Position numbers and translations under genes: made by a program. From the NCBI GenBank assembly GCA_007136055.1, contig SLHT01000235.1, positions 1 to 15,886 of the forward strand: a stretch of 15,886 nucleotides of DNA. The letters are read 5' to 3'. The DNA comes from Syntrophomonadaceae bacterium. GTDB taxonomy: Bacteria > Bacillota > Dethiobacteria > DTU022. Numbering within the stretch: the first letter of the stretch is position 1; each line of letters opens with the position of its first letter. Shown here piece by piece: positions 1 through 6,097 of the stretch. The notes beneath the pieces were generated by a model that was not told where the DNA came from, searched no databases, and saw nothing but the letters and a program-made list of their open reading frames with translations.

Positions 1-98
1 AATATGCTACGTCCATGGAGAAGGCAGGAACTGTTCTGTCAAAATGGGCGCTGGGTAAAATTAGATTGCCAGACTATCGCGATTTGATTCGTAAATGA
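1..98 (+). CDS. C-terminal tail of an unidentified protein (5' end outside the window)
   Basis: An open frame enters from the left edge (codons in phase with base 3) and stops at TGA 96-98. It gives about 31 residues ending in LPDYRDLIRK. The tail is basic and has a Trp-Ala-Leu-Gly stretch, but I do not recognise the family from so short a piece. It lies only 43 bp upstream of the MaoC-type hydratase on the same strand with no obvious terminator between them. It is therefore probably the preceding gene of the same CoA-thioester operon, but that is inference from spacing alone. Confidence 0.6.
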   Translation, partial: YATSMEKAGTVLSKWALGKIRLPDYRDLIRK

Positions 99-141
99 TT
101 GATGATTATCAACATACTAAATAGTTTAAGGGAGTTTTAAT

Positions 142-987
142 ATGCCAATTGACCCAAAGCTGGTTGGAAAAGAGCTTCCCTCGTTGGAACATACTTATAA
201 TAATAAAGATATCATCCTTTATGCCCTTGGAATCGGAGCCGGTAAGGATGCAGGCGAGTTAAAGTTTGTCTATGAAAACGGGCTGGAACCCCTGCCTACA
301 TATGGCGTTATACCACCTTTTGGTGCCCTTTTTGGCATTGCCGGTATGGAAGGGATGGATTTTAACCTGGCCATGCTGCTGCATGGCGAACAATACCTTG
401 AACTTTACAGGCCAATCCCGGTTGAGGGAATATTAACATCTTACCCAAAAATATCGGGTATATATGACAAAGGCAAAGGAGCCCTCGTTGAAATTGATGT
501 GATCACCAAAGACTCAAAAGGGGAAGAATTATTTATGAACCGGTTCAGCACCTTCATTCGCGGAGAAGGCGGTTTCGGCGGAGATCGCGGTCCTGAGCCC
601 GACTTTAAGCCCCCGGACAGATCGCCTGATCGGGTTGTTGAAATGCCCACAATGCCTCAACAGGCTTTACTATACCGCTTATCCGGCGATATGAATCCAT
701 TACATGCCGATCCCGATTTCGCAGCTATGGGCGGTTTTGAAAAACCGATCCTGCATGGCCTCTGCACCTTCGGCTTTGCCGGAAGAGCTGCCCTCCAAGA
801 ATTCTGCGCCAATGAACCTTCTAAATTCAAGGCTATTAAAGCCCGCTTTTCGCGTCATATTTTTCCTGGCGAAACTATTGTTACTGAAATGTGGCAGGAA
901 AAACCCGATCAAATCATACTGCAATGTAAGACTGCCGAACGAGGCGAATACTGCCTTACGAATGGTTCAGTATGGTTAAACCTATAA
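142..987 (+). CDS. MaoC-family (R)-specific enoyl-CoA hydratase, double hot-dog (hydratase 2 type)
   Basis: The 281-residue product has the length and layout of hydratase 2, the double hot-dog enzyme that hydrates trans-2-enoyl-CoA to (R)-3-hydroxyacyl-CoA. The N-terminal half (about 1-140) is the degenerate hot-dog that shapes the acyl pocket. The C-terminal half carries the signature LSGDMNPLH at 180-188, with the expected catalytic Asp183 and His188, followed by FEKPILHGLCTFG at 199-211, which is also typical. The start ATG at 142 has a GGGAG Shine-Dalgarno at 129-133. The gene is followed after 23 bp by an HMGS-like/DUF35 fusion and then a thiolase, so it probably supplies the hydration step of an acyl-CoA pathway. 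The acyl chain it accepts cannot be read from the sequence. A MaoC-type dehydratase acting in the reverse direction is the main alternative. Confidence 0.88.
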   Translation: MPIDPKLVGKELPSLEHTYNNKDIILYALGIGAGKDAGELKFVYENGLEPLPTYGVIPPFGALFGIAGMEGMDFNLAMLLHGEQYLELYRPIPVEGILTSYPKISGIYDKGKGALVEIDVITKDSKGEELFMNRFSTFIRGEGGFGGDRGPEPDFKPPDRSPDRVVEMPTMPQQALLYRLSGDMNPLHADPDFAAMGGFEKPILHGLCTFGFAGRAALQEFCANEPSKFKAIKARFSRHIFPGETIVTEMWQEKPDQIILQCKTAERGEYCLTNGSVWLNL

Positions 988-1010
988 ATAACGAAAGGAT
1001 TGAACCGCCT

Positions 1011-2477
1011 ATGATTGGTATTAGTTCTTATGCAGGCTATATGCCCCGCTTGCGTTTAAATCGAATGACCATATTCAGTGCCATGGGCTGGCTTAATCCG
1101 GCAACAATTATGAATGCCGCCGGGGATAAGGCAGTTGCCAACTATGATGAGGATTCAATTACTATGGCGGTTGCGGCCGGCCGAAGATGTCTGAACGGTT
1201 TTGACCCTTCAACAATTGGCGCCGTTTACTTTGCCACAACCACCGCGCCTTTCAAAGAAAGGCAAAACGCCAACATCGTAGCAGGAGCACTGGCTGCCGG
1301 AGAAAATATAAGGGCCGCTGATTTCGGCGGTTCAGTTAAATCGGGCACTACAGCATTGCTTGCCGCCCTGGAGTTTGTTGCCGCCGGGAGCGGGGCTAAA
1401 GCCGTAACCTGCGCTGCAGATTGCCGGCTGGGAAAGGTTAGTTCTATGCAGGAAATGGTTTTCGGCGACGGAGGGGCGGCAATAATGGTTGGCACTGCTG
1501 ATGTTATCGCTGCTTACAAAGGCTCTTATTCAATCTCCTGTGACTTTGTAGACCACCTGCGCGGCGCCAACTCAAAATATGACCGCCAGTGGGAAGAGCG
1601 CTGGATCAGAGATCTGGGTTATGAGCGCCTTATACCCCAGGCCATCGATGGGATATGTAAAAAATACGATCTTCAGGTTGCCGATTTTGCCAGGATTATT
1701 TATCCCTGCTATTACGGCGCCGCCCGTAAAAAAATTAATCAAAACCTTGGTTTGGAACCGGGCCAGGTGCAGGACAATTTGCTGATGGATTCCGGTGACA
1801 CCGGTTCAGCCCATCCCCTTCTCATGCTGGCCAGCGCACTGGAGGATGCCGCTCCGGGAGACAAGCTGCTCCTGGTCAGTTACGGCAATGGCTGTGATGC
1901 ACTATACTTTGAGGTAACTGAAAAGATCAATAATTATCGTGACCGCACCAGGGTATCCGACTCCGTCAGAAACCAGGCTGAACTGGAAAACTACTTGCAG
2001 TACCTGACCTGGCGCGGAATGCTACCTATCGAAGTAGGAATGCGCGGAGAAGAAGACCGGCTCACCCGCTGGTCACTGGTATGGCGTAATCGTAGGGCAA
2101 TTTTAAGTCTGGAGGGCACACGCTGCCTGGAGTGCGGCACACAGCAGTATCCGCCACAGCGGGTTTGCGTCAATCCCGATTGCGGGGCTATGGACCGCAT
2201 GGAACCAGTCACACTGGCCGATAAAGGCGGCAAAATTACTAGTTTTACATCCGACATGCTGGCGGCAGGGACTAACCCGCCGGCAATTTACGGCAATGTA
2301 GACTTTAACGGCGGCGGACGCTGCATGATGGATTTTACCGACTGCACATTAGAAGATTTGCAGGTCGGAAAACCGGTCTACTTTACTTTCCGGATTAAAT
2401 ACATAGACACAAAACGGGACACCACTTTTTACTTTTGGAAAGCAGTTCCGTCTGAGGAGGTGCCTATCAGTGGCTAA
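1011..2477 (+). CDS. HMG-CoA-synthase-like (thiolase-fold) protein fused to a zinc-ribbon/OB-fold (DUF35) domain
   Basis: Residues 1 to about 330 are a thiolase-fold domain of the HMG-CoA synthase/KAS III type. The family landmarks are MIGISSY at the N-terminus, FGDGGAAIMVG near 151-161 and SYGNG at 290-294. Residues about 345-488 form a DUF35 domain: a zinc ribbon with Cys372, Cys375, Cys386 and Cys391 (C-x2-C-x10-C-x4-C) followed by an OB-fold, a module that binds acyl-CoA in related complexes. The HMGS catalytic triad seems absent: by eye the Glu, Cys and His positions are Thr77, Val109 and Ile230. I chose ATG 1011 because the protein then begins at the conserved MIGI and AAAGGA lies upstream at 994-999. 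The in-frame ATG at 972 would overlap the previous gene and has no ribosome site. The end overlaps the thiolase start by 8 bp, which suggests translational coupling. Condensing activity is doubtful; a structural or CoA-channelling role with the thiolase is my inference. Confidence 0.85.
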   Translation: MIGISSYAGYMPRLRLNRMTIFSAMGWLNPATIMNAAGDKAVANYDEDSITMAVAAGRRCLNGFDPSTIGAVYFATTTAPFKERQNANIVAGALAAGENIRAADFGGSVKSGTTALLAALEFVAAGSGAKAVTCAADCRLGKVSSMQEMVFGDGGAAIMVGTADVIAAYKGSYSISCDFVDHLRGANSKYDRQWEERWIRDLGYERLIPQAIDGICKKYDLQVADFARIIYPCYYGAARKKINQNLGLEPGQVQDNLLMDSGDTGSAHPLLMLASALEDAAPGDKLLLVSYGNGCDALYFEVTEKINNYRDRTRVSDSVRNQAELENYLQYLTWRGMLPIEVGMRGEEDRLTRWSLVWRNRRAILSLEGTRCLECGTQQYPPQRVCVNPDCGAMDRMEPVTLADKGGKITSFTSDMLAAGTNPPAIYGNVDFNGGGRCMMDFTDCTLEDLQVGKPVYFTFRIKYIDTKRDTTFYFWKAVPSEEVPISG

Positions 2478-3675
2478 AGGCATTAGAGATAAAGTTGTTG
2501 TTTTGGGAATGGGCTGCTCGGTATTCGGGGAACGGTGGGAAGATGATTCCGGTGACCTGCTGCTTGAAGCTTACCGGGAGTGCCTTGCCGATGCAGGGAT
2601 CGAAAAAAAAGATATCGAGGCTGCCTGGGTTGGCAACCATATCGATGAAGTGAGTATCGGCAAAGGTGGATGCTATTTGGCCAATACCTTACATCTGCCT
2701 TTTATACCGGTTACCAGGGTTGAAAATTTTTGCGCATCCGGCACTGAAGCTTTTCGGGGAGCATGCTACGCAGTTGCATCGGGCGCATATGATATCGCAC
2801 TGGCAGCCGGTGTCGAAAAGCTAAAAGATATCGGCTATGGAGGCTTGCCCGATTCGCCAATATTTGGCCAGCTGTCACGCCTGCTCAGCCCCAATGCGAC
2901 GGCCCCGGGAATGTTTGCCCAGCTGGCAACGGCTTACGCCGGCCGTCACGATGTTCCCATGGAAAAAATTAAAGAGGCGATTACCCATATCTCCTGGAAA
3001 AGCCATCAGAACGGAACTAAAAATCCCCGTGCTCACCTGCGCAGGGAAATATCTGAAACCCAGATTAAAGATTCACCTTTTGTTGCTTACCCATTGGGCC
3101 TCTTCGACTGTTGCGGGGTAAGTGACGGGGCGGCGATGGCTATTGTAACCACGCCCGAGGTTGCCGCGAAATTAAAACCGAACCAGGACCTTATTAAAGT
3201 CAAGGCGTTGCAGATCGCGGTGAGCTCAGGTGAAGAGATGAGCTACAACCATTGGGATGGAAGTGGATTTATGACCACCCGGCAGGCAGCCCGGCAGGCT
3301 TATGAAGAAGCGGGAGTAAACAATCCGCGTGAAGAAATCAGCATGCTGGAGGTCCACGACTGTTTTTCAATTACTGAAATGGTTACTATGGAAGACCTGC
3401 AAATATCTCCTCCGGGGCAGGCTCCGGAAGATATTCTTAACGGTTTTTATGACCTTGACGGGCAGGTTCCATGTCAACCCGACGGCGGATTAAAATGCTT
3501 CGGACATCCTATCGGTGCATCGGGGCTGCGCATGATTTATGAAATTTACAACCAGCTTTTAAGACGCTGGCCTGAAGAACGCCTGGTGAAAAACCCCAGG
3601 CTGGGGCTGACTCATAATCTCGGAGGCGTTCCTTCACAAAATGTTTGCAGCATCTGCATCCTGGGCACAAATTAA
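2470..3675 (+). CDS. SCP2-type thiolase (acetyl-CoA acetyltransferase family)
   Basis: The 401-residue protein is a thiolase of the lipid-transfer/SCP-x branch. The nucleophilic cysteine motif is ENFCASGTEAF (Cys88). EVHDCFSITE (His297) is the usual substrate-side motif, and CFGHPIGASG (His346) is the general-base motif. The C-terminal NLGGVPSQNVCSICILG replaces the CxGGG loop of classical thiolases, as is normal in this branch. Cys88 and His346 are present, so it should be catalytically competent, unlike the Ltp2-type aldolases of this fold. It would cleave a 3-oxoacyl-CoA with CoA, or run the reverse condensation. The start is GTG 2470 with a near-perfect GAGGAGGTG Shine-Dalgarno at 2453-2461, inside the end of the HMGS-like/DUF35 gene. 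Thiolases of this branch often need a DUF35 partner, and here it is the C-terminal domain of the upstream protein. The actual 3-oxoacyl substrate is unknown. Confidence 0.9.
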   Translation: MAKGIRDKVVVLGMGCSVFGERWEDDSGDLLLEAYRECLADAGIEKKDIEAAWVGNHIDEVSIGKGGCYLANTLHLPFIPVTRVENFCASGTEAFRGACYAVASGAYDIALAAGVEKLKDIGYGGLPDSPIFGQLSRLLSPNATAPGMFAQLATAYAGRHDVPMEKIKEAITHISWKSHQNGTKNPRAHLRREISETQIKDSPFVAYPLGLFDCCGVSDGAAMAIVTTPEVAAKLKPNQDLIKVKALQIAVSSGEEMSYNHWDGSGFMTTRQAARQAYEEAGVNNPREEISMLEVHDCFSITEMVTMEDLQISPPGQAPEDILNGFYDLDGQVPCQPDGGLKCFGHPIGASGLRMIYEIYNQLLRRWPEERLVKNPRLGLTHNLGGVPSQNVCSICILGTN

Positions 3676-3725
3676 AGCTGCATCATGTAAGAAAACCATA
3701 ATCGGGGACAGTTCCGGTACCCTGT

Positions 3726-3750
3726 ATAATACCTGGCCAGGTAGCATTAT
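3726..3750. repeat. Perfect 12-bp palindrome with flanking ATAAT/ATTAT arms, operator or hairpin
   Basis: ACCTGGCCAGGT at 3731-3742 is a perfect palindrome. It is flanked by ATAAT (3726-3730) and ATTAT (3746-3750), so a longer imperfect cruciform or RNA hairpin is possible. A consensus-like TATAAT at 3725-3730 directly abuts the palindrome, as a repressor-controlled promoter would, but no convincing -35 is seen at the right distance. It could instead be the transcript end of the thiolase operon. The palindrome is certain; its role is not. Confidence 0.45.
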
Positions 3751-3947
3751 AGACTGAAAACGGAAAGACTACTTATTTTCGTTTCTGAATCACCGGCGAA
3801 ATTGAGATAAAAGATAAGCATAATTACTGCCGAAACCGGAAACAGAAAACGTCCCTGGTTCATATTTTTCTGCTATCAGCAAGTCCAGGGTGGCAACAAT
3901 ACCGTTCCTATAGATTTTTAATATGCACAAACCTACGGGCAGGATTT

Positions 3948-3976
3948 TTGAAGCATAAAGAGAAAGCAATTATAAT
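3948..3976 (+). promoter_or_regulatory. Sigma-A-type promoter for the HD-domain gene
   Basis: TTGAAG (3948-3953) and a perfect TATAAT (3971-3976) are separated by exactly 17 bp. Transcription would begin near 3983 and leave a leader of about 87 nt before the ATG at 4070. The downstream gene is separated from the thiolase by 394 bp, so it needs its own promoter. Confidence 0.6.
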
Positions 3977-4069
3977 AATAACTTACCAGCGGAGCTTAGT
4001 TTTATAAGTTCTGATAAATCCTGAGCCTGCGCCTGTTAACTAAACTGGATTAAGGAAGTGAATCACAAA

Positions 4070-4648
4070 ATGGAAAATAAACCTACCCGGGAAGAAGCAA
4101 TTTCACTTTTAAAAAAGCACAATCAAAGTGATGCTTTGATCAAACATGCTCTGGCCGTAGAAGCAGTTATGGGTCACTTTGCGGAAAAGTTTGGTGAAGA
4201 GGACCCGGAAAAATGGCGTGTAATCGGATTGATTCACGATCTGGACTATGAAAAGTATCCGGAAGATCACTGCCGGAAAACAAAAGAGATATTGACGGAA
4301 GAAGGTTGGCCCGAAGACTATATTAGGGCTGTGATGAGCCATGGTTGGAAAATATGTACCGATGTGGAACCGTTAGAAAGAATGGAGAAGGTAATATACA
4401 CCATAGATGAGCTTACAGGATTAATTGTTGCTACAGTGCTTATGCGGCCGAGCAAGAGCATATTGGATCTTACGGTCAAGTCAGTTAAGAAAAAATATAA
4501 AAACCTAAACTTTGCGGCCGGGGTTGACCGTAGCATTATTGAAGAAGGGGCAGCTCTTTTAGAGATGGATTTAAACGAGGTTATTGAAGAAACCATAAAG
4601 GGCATGCAGGCTGAAGCAGATAATCTTGGCCTTAAGGGAGAGCTGTAA
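4070..4648 (+). CDS. HD-domain hydrolase (HD superfamily phosphohydrolase-like)
   Basis: A 192-residue cytosolic protein with the metal-binding signature of the HD superfamily: His26 in LIKHALAVEAVM, the His56-Asp57 pair in GLIHDLDYEKY, a further His67 and His91 (MSHGW), and Asp113 in TIDELTGL. The family contains metal-dependent phosphohydrolases, often acting on nucleotides. This stand-alone subfamily is widespread in Clostridia and has no settled substrate. I prefer ATG 4070, since AAGGAAG at 4052-4058 is about 11 nt upstream. The GTG at 4058, which would add four residues, overlaps that ribosome site. The gene is monocistronic, with its own promoter upstream and a separate promoter for the next gene. 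The C-terminal 40 residues are helical and acidic. Confidence 0.85.
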   Translation: MENKPTREEAISLLKKHNQSDALIKHALAVEAVMGHFAEKFGEEDPEKWRVIGLIHDLDYEKYPEDHCRKTKEILTEEGWPEDYIRAVMSHGWKICTDVEPLERMEKVIYTIDELTGLIVATVLMRPSKSILDLTVKSVKKKYKNLNFAAGVDRSIIEEGAALLEMDLNEVIEETIKGMQAEADNLGLKGEL

Positions 4649-4730
4649 TTAAAAAGCTGGCCTAACCTAAGGAGGCGAACCCCTTCCATGTTAAATGGCG
4701 CTCAAAGGTGAAGCACATAGACAACTCTTC

Positions 4731-4750
4731 AGTTATGTGATAAGTTATGT
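4731..4750 (+). repeat. Direct repeat AGTTATGT x2 abutting a promoter (possible regulator site)
   Basis: AGTTATGT occurs at 4731-4738 and again at 4743-4750, a 12-bp period. The second copy ends two bases before the TTGACA -35 hexamer at 4753. Spacing of about one helical turn next to a -35 is typical of an activator or repressor site. No regulator is identified in the window. Confidence 0.35.
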
Positions 4751-4752
4751 AA

Positions 4753-4812
4753 TTGACATACATTAAAAAATTATGATATGCTTTAAGTATTCTTTTGTAA
4801 TTATGGTATAAT
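4753..4812 (+). promoter_or_regulatory. Promoter(s) for the roadblock-like gene
   Basis: A perfect -35, TTGACA (4753-4758), is followed after 18 bp by TATGCT (4777-4782), predicting a start near 4789 and a leader of about 45 nt. A second, extended -10 (TGGTATAAT, 4804-4812) lies closer to the gene but would leave only about 15 nt of leader, mostly Shine-Dalgarno. The upstream promoter is the more plausible, and the two may act together. Confidence 0.6.
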
Positions 4813-4833
4813 AATACAGGAAGGAGGATAATA

Positions 4834-5205
4834 ATGAACGTAAAAAAATTAAAAGGAACTATAGAGGAACTAAAAGAAGACTTAGGTCCGGCCTTACTGT
4901 CAACTGACATATGGGCTATGAGTGATGGCCAGAGTATTGTCGGCTACAATCCCCAACCAAAAGCTTGCGCCCTCTTGAATAAGGTCTCAAAAGACCTTGA
5001 AAAATCACTGAAGAGTTCCGACCTTCCGGAATTAAACAGGTATTATCTATTGGATTTGGTTGACAATAAAATGGTAGTCGTTATTCCCCTGGCAGATCAC
5101 CAGTGGGCCATGGTGTTGGATAAGAGGGAATTACAGCTCGGCATGCTGCTGAATATTGTACTGCCCAAAATGATCGATGCATTTGAAGAATCTATAACAG
5201 AATGA
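4834..5205 (+). CDS. Small roadblock/LC7-like protein (family tentative)
   Basis: A 123-residue soluble protein with no signal peptide or membrane segment. The pattern is an N-terminal helix (KLKGTIEELKEDL), a strand reading ALLSTDIWAMSDGQSIVGY, a long helix (residues about 45-65), paired strands around YYLLDLVDNKMVVVIPL and HQWAMVLD, and a C-terminal amphipathic helix. That is the order of a roadblock/LC7 (profilin-like) domain, a fold that binds small GTPases or forms dimeric scaffolds. I assign it by layout only, not by a diagnostic motif. The start ATG has a very strong GGAAGGAGG (4819-4827). It has its own promoter and is followed by a hairpin and 154 bp before the next gene, so it may be transcribed apart from the operon at 5360. 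No GTPase partner lies in the window. Confidence 0.6.
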   Translation: MNVKKLKGTIEELKEDLGPALLSTDIWAMSDGQSIVGYNPQPKACALLNKVSKDLEKSLKSSDLPELNRYYLLDLVDNKMVVVIPLADHQWAMVLDKRELQLGMLLNIVLPKMIDAFEESITE

Positions 5206-5240
5206 TGACAATAACTTGAAAGCGATAATTATCAATACGA

Positions 5241-5266
5241 AATAACCTGGACGCTTTTAGGTTATT
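5241..5266 (+). repeat. 8-bp perfect hairpin after the roadblock-like gene
   Basis: AATAACCT (5241-5248) and its exact reverse complement AGGTTATT (5259-5266) enclose a 10-nt loop. It lies 35 bp after the stop codon. The stem is AT-rich and not followed by a T run, so it is at best a weak terminator or an RNA-processing or attenuation element. Confidence 0.4.
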
Positions 5267-5273
5267 GAACTTC

Positions 5274-5309
5274 AATTTAACACCACGATTCAGTTTAACA
5301 CCACGATCA
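5274..5309 (+). repeat. Two tandem 18-bp repeats containing TTTAACACCACGAT
   Basis: The 14-mer TTTAACACCACGAT occurs at 5276-5289 and 5294-5307, period 18 bp, with nearly identical flanks. It lies 51 bp upstream of the start codon of the 64-aa gene that opens the next operon. It could be a pair of regulator half-sites or a small tandem duplication. Confidence 0.6.
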
Positions 5310-5359
5310 TCATATTAATAAAATAAAATTCACCTTTTTTGCTATTTAGGAGGTATATT

Positions 5360-5554
5360 ATGGGAGCGCAGCTGGAAGAAATCTACACCATCGTAACAAA
5401 TAAAACTGGTTTCAAAGGGCGGCTTAGACTGGCTGTAAAAACGGGAGTGCCGCGATCGAAAGCAGCTAAAGAGGAAGACACCCCTAAATTGGTTGACACT
5501 TTTAAAAAAGCAGCCAGTGAAATTCTGGGTAATGATATCGATGATTTTTTATAA
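5360..5554 (+). CDS. 64-aa hypothetical protein, first gene of the V4R-like/cysteine desulfurase-like operon
   Basis: A short soluble protein of 64 residues: an N-terminal helix (LEEIYTIV), a basic middle (KGRLRLAVKTGVPRSKAA) and an acidic C-terminus (EILGNDIDDFL). I do not recognise a family. The start ATG 5360 follows a textbook TAGGAGGT (5347-5354). An in-frame ATG at 5339 has no such site and lies before the T-rich stretch, so I reject it. The stop codon overlaps the AAGGAGGG ribosome site of the next gene, so the two are almost certainly co-translated. The strong ribosome site argues that the protein is really made. It could be a small partner or subunit for the V4R-like proteins downstream. 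No cysteine is present, which argues against a role as a metal or sulfur carrier. Confidence 0.7.
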   Translation: MGAQLEEIYTIVTNKTGFKGRLRLAVKTGVPRSKAAKEEDTPKLVDTFKKAASEILGNDIDDFL

Positions 5555-5568
5555 GGAGGGTCAATTTG

Positions 5569-6087
5569 GTGAAACTACAATTAGATAAAAGTTTCGATAC
5601 TGAAAAATGCCGTCATTACGTGAACAATCGTTTAACAGTTCTGCATTGTCACCACTATGCCACTCTTTTTACACAATTAGCGATTGATGCCAAAGATATA
5701 GTTGAGGGAACAAAGATCCTCTATGAAACCAGTGAAACTGTTTTTTTCGAAGTTTTAAAAGGTTATTTTGATAAGAATAACATCACAGATAAAGCAGAAC
5801 GATTGGGACTGGCACAAGAAATGTTTTCCGCTGTTGGCCTGGGTAAAATTGAACCGGACTCTTTTGATGAAAGCGGTGGGCTTGTTGAAATGCCTGTATC
5901 GCACCTTGATGAAGGCTGGTTGAAAAAGTGGGGCAAACATAATTCGCCAGTCAATTATATTGGGGCTGGTTATATTGCCGCGATGTATTCCGCTGTTTTC
6001 GACAAACCTGTACGCACCTACACGGTTGAAGAACAGGAGAGCAAGGTAACCGGTGCAAAAAAAGCTGTTTTAAAAGTATCGCTTTAA
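5569..6087 (+). CDS. V4R-like (4-vinyl reductase-like) small-molecule-binding protein, copy 1 (tentative)
   Basis: A 172-residue soluble protein. The N-terminal half carries a Cys-His-His cluster, VLHCHHYATLF (Cys27, His28, His29). The C-terminal half reads like a V4R domain: SAVGLGKIE, then EMPVSHLDEGW (His112), then NYIGAGYIAAMYSAVFDKPVR and a final strand around VKKAVLKV-type residues. V4R domains bind small ligands in sensors and in proteins related to bacteriochlorophyll synthesis. I place it there by layout, without a decisive motif. I choose GTG 5569, 8 nt after AAGGAGGG (5553-5560); the TTG at 5566 is in frame but only 5 nt away. It sits 14 bp after the 64-aa gene and 10 bp before a second V4R-like gene. 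A ligand, metal or heme site formed by the Cys/His residues is inference. Confidence 0.65.
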   Translation: MKLQLDKSFDTEKCRHYVNNRLTVLHCHHYATLFTQLAIDAKDIVEGTKILYETSETVFFEVLKGYFDKNNITDKAERLGLAQEMFSAVGLGKIEPDSFDESGGLVEMPVSHLDEGWLKKWGKHNSPVNYIGAGYIAAMYSAVFDKPVRTYTVEEQESKVTGAKKAVLKVSL

Positions 6088-6097
6088 GGAGGTAAAA

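Larger units (their letters stand above)
3676..4057. other. 382-bp intergenic region between the thiolase operon and the HD-domain gene
   Basis: I see no credible gene here. The stretch holds a palindrome with AT-rich flanks (3726-3750), a pair of inverted GGGAC-containing motifs (3704-3715 and 3847-3857), a nested weak hairpin (CCCTGG at 3853-3858 with CCAGGG at 3885-3890, enclosing TGCT/AGCA), and a good promoter (3948-3976) for the HD-domain gene. There is no classical GC hairpin followed by a T run to end the thiolase transcript. Confidence 0.6.

Noticed and set aside
972..1010. Upstream in-frame ATG as start of the HMGS-like/DUF35 gene
   Set aside because: It overlaps the end of the hydratase gene, lacks a ribosome site, and adds 13 residues before the conserved MIGISSY N-terminus.
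4318..4689. 123-codon minus-strand open frame across the HD-domain gene
   Set aside because: It is antisense to a well-supported gene with clear HD motifs, has no ribosome site and encodes a serine-rich, low-quality sequence.
4669..4711. Seven-codon reading frame (ATG 4688) preceded by AAGGAGG, possible leader peptide
   Set aside because: The spacing of 12 nt is long, the peptide has no run of one amino acid, and it lies upstream of the mapped promoter, so a leader role is not supported.
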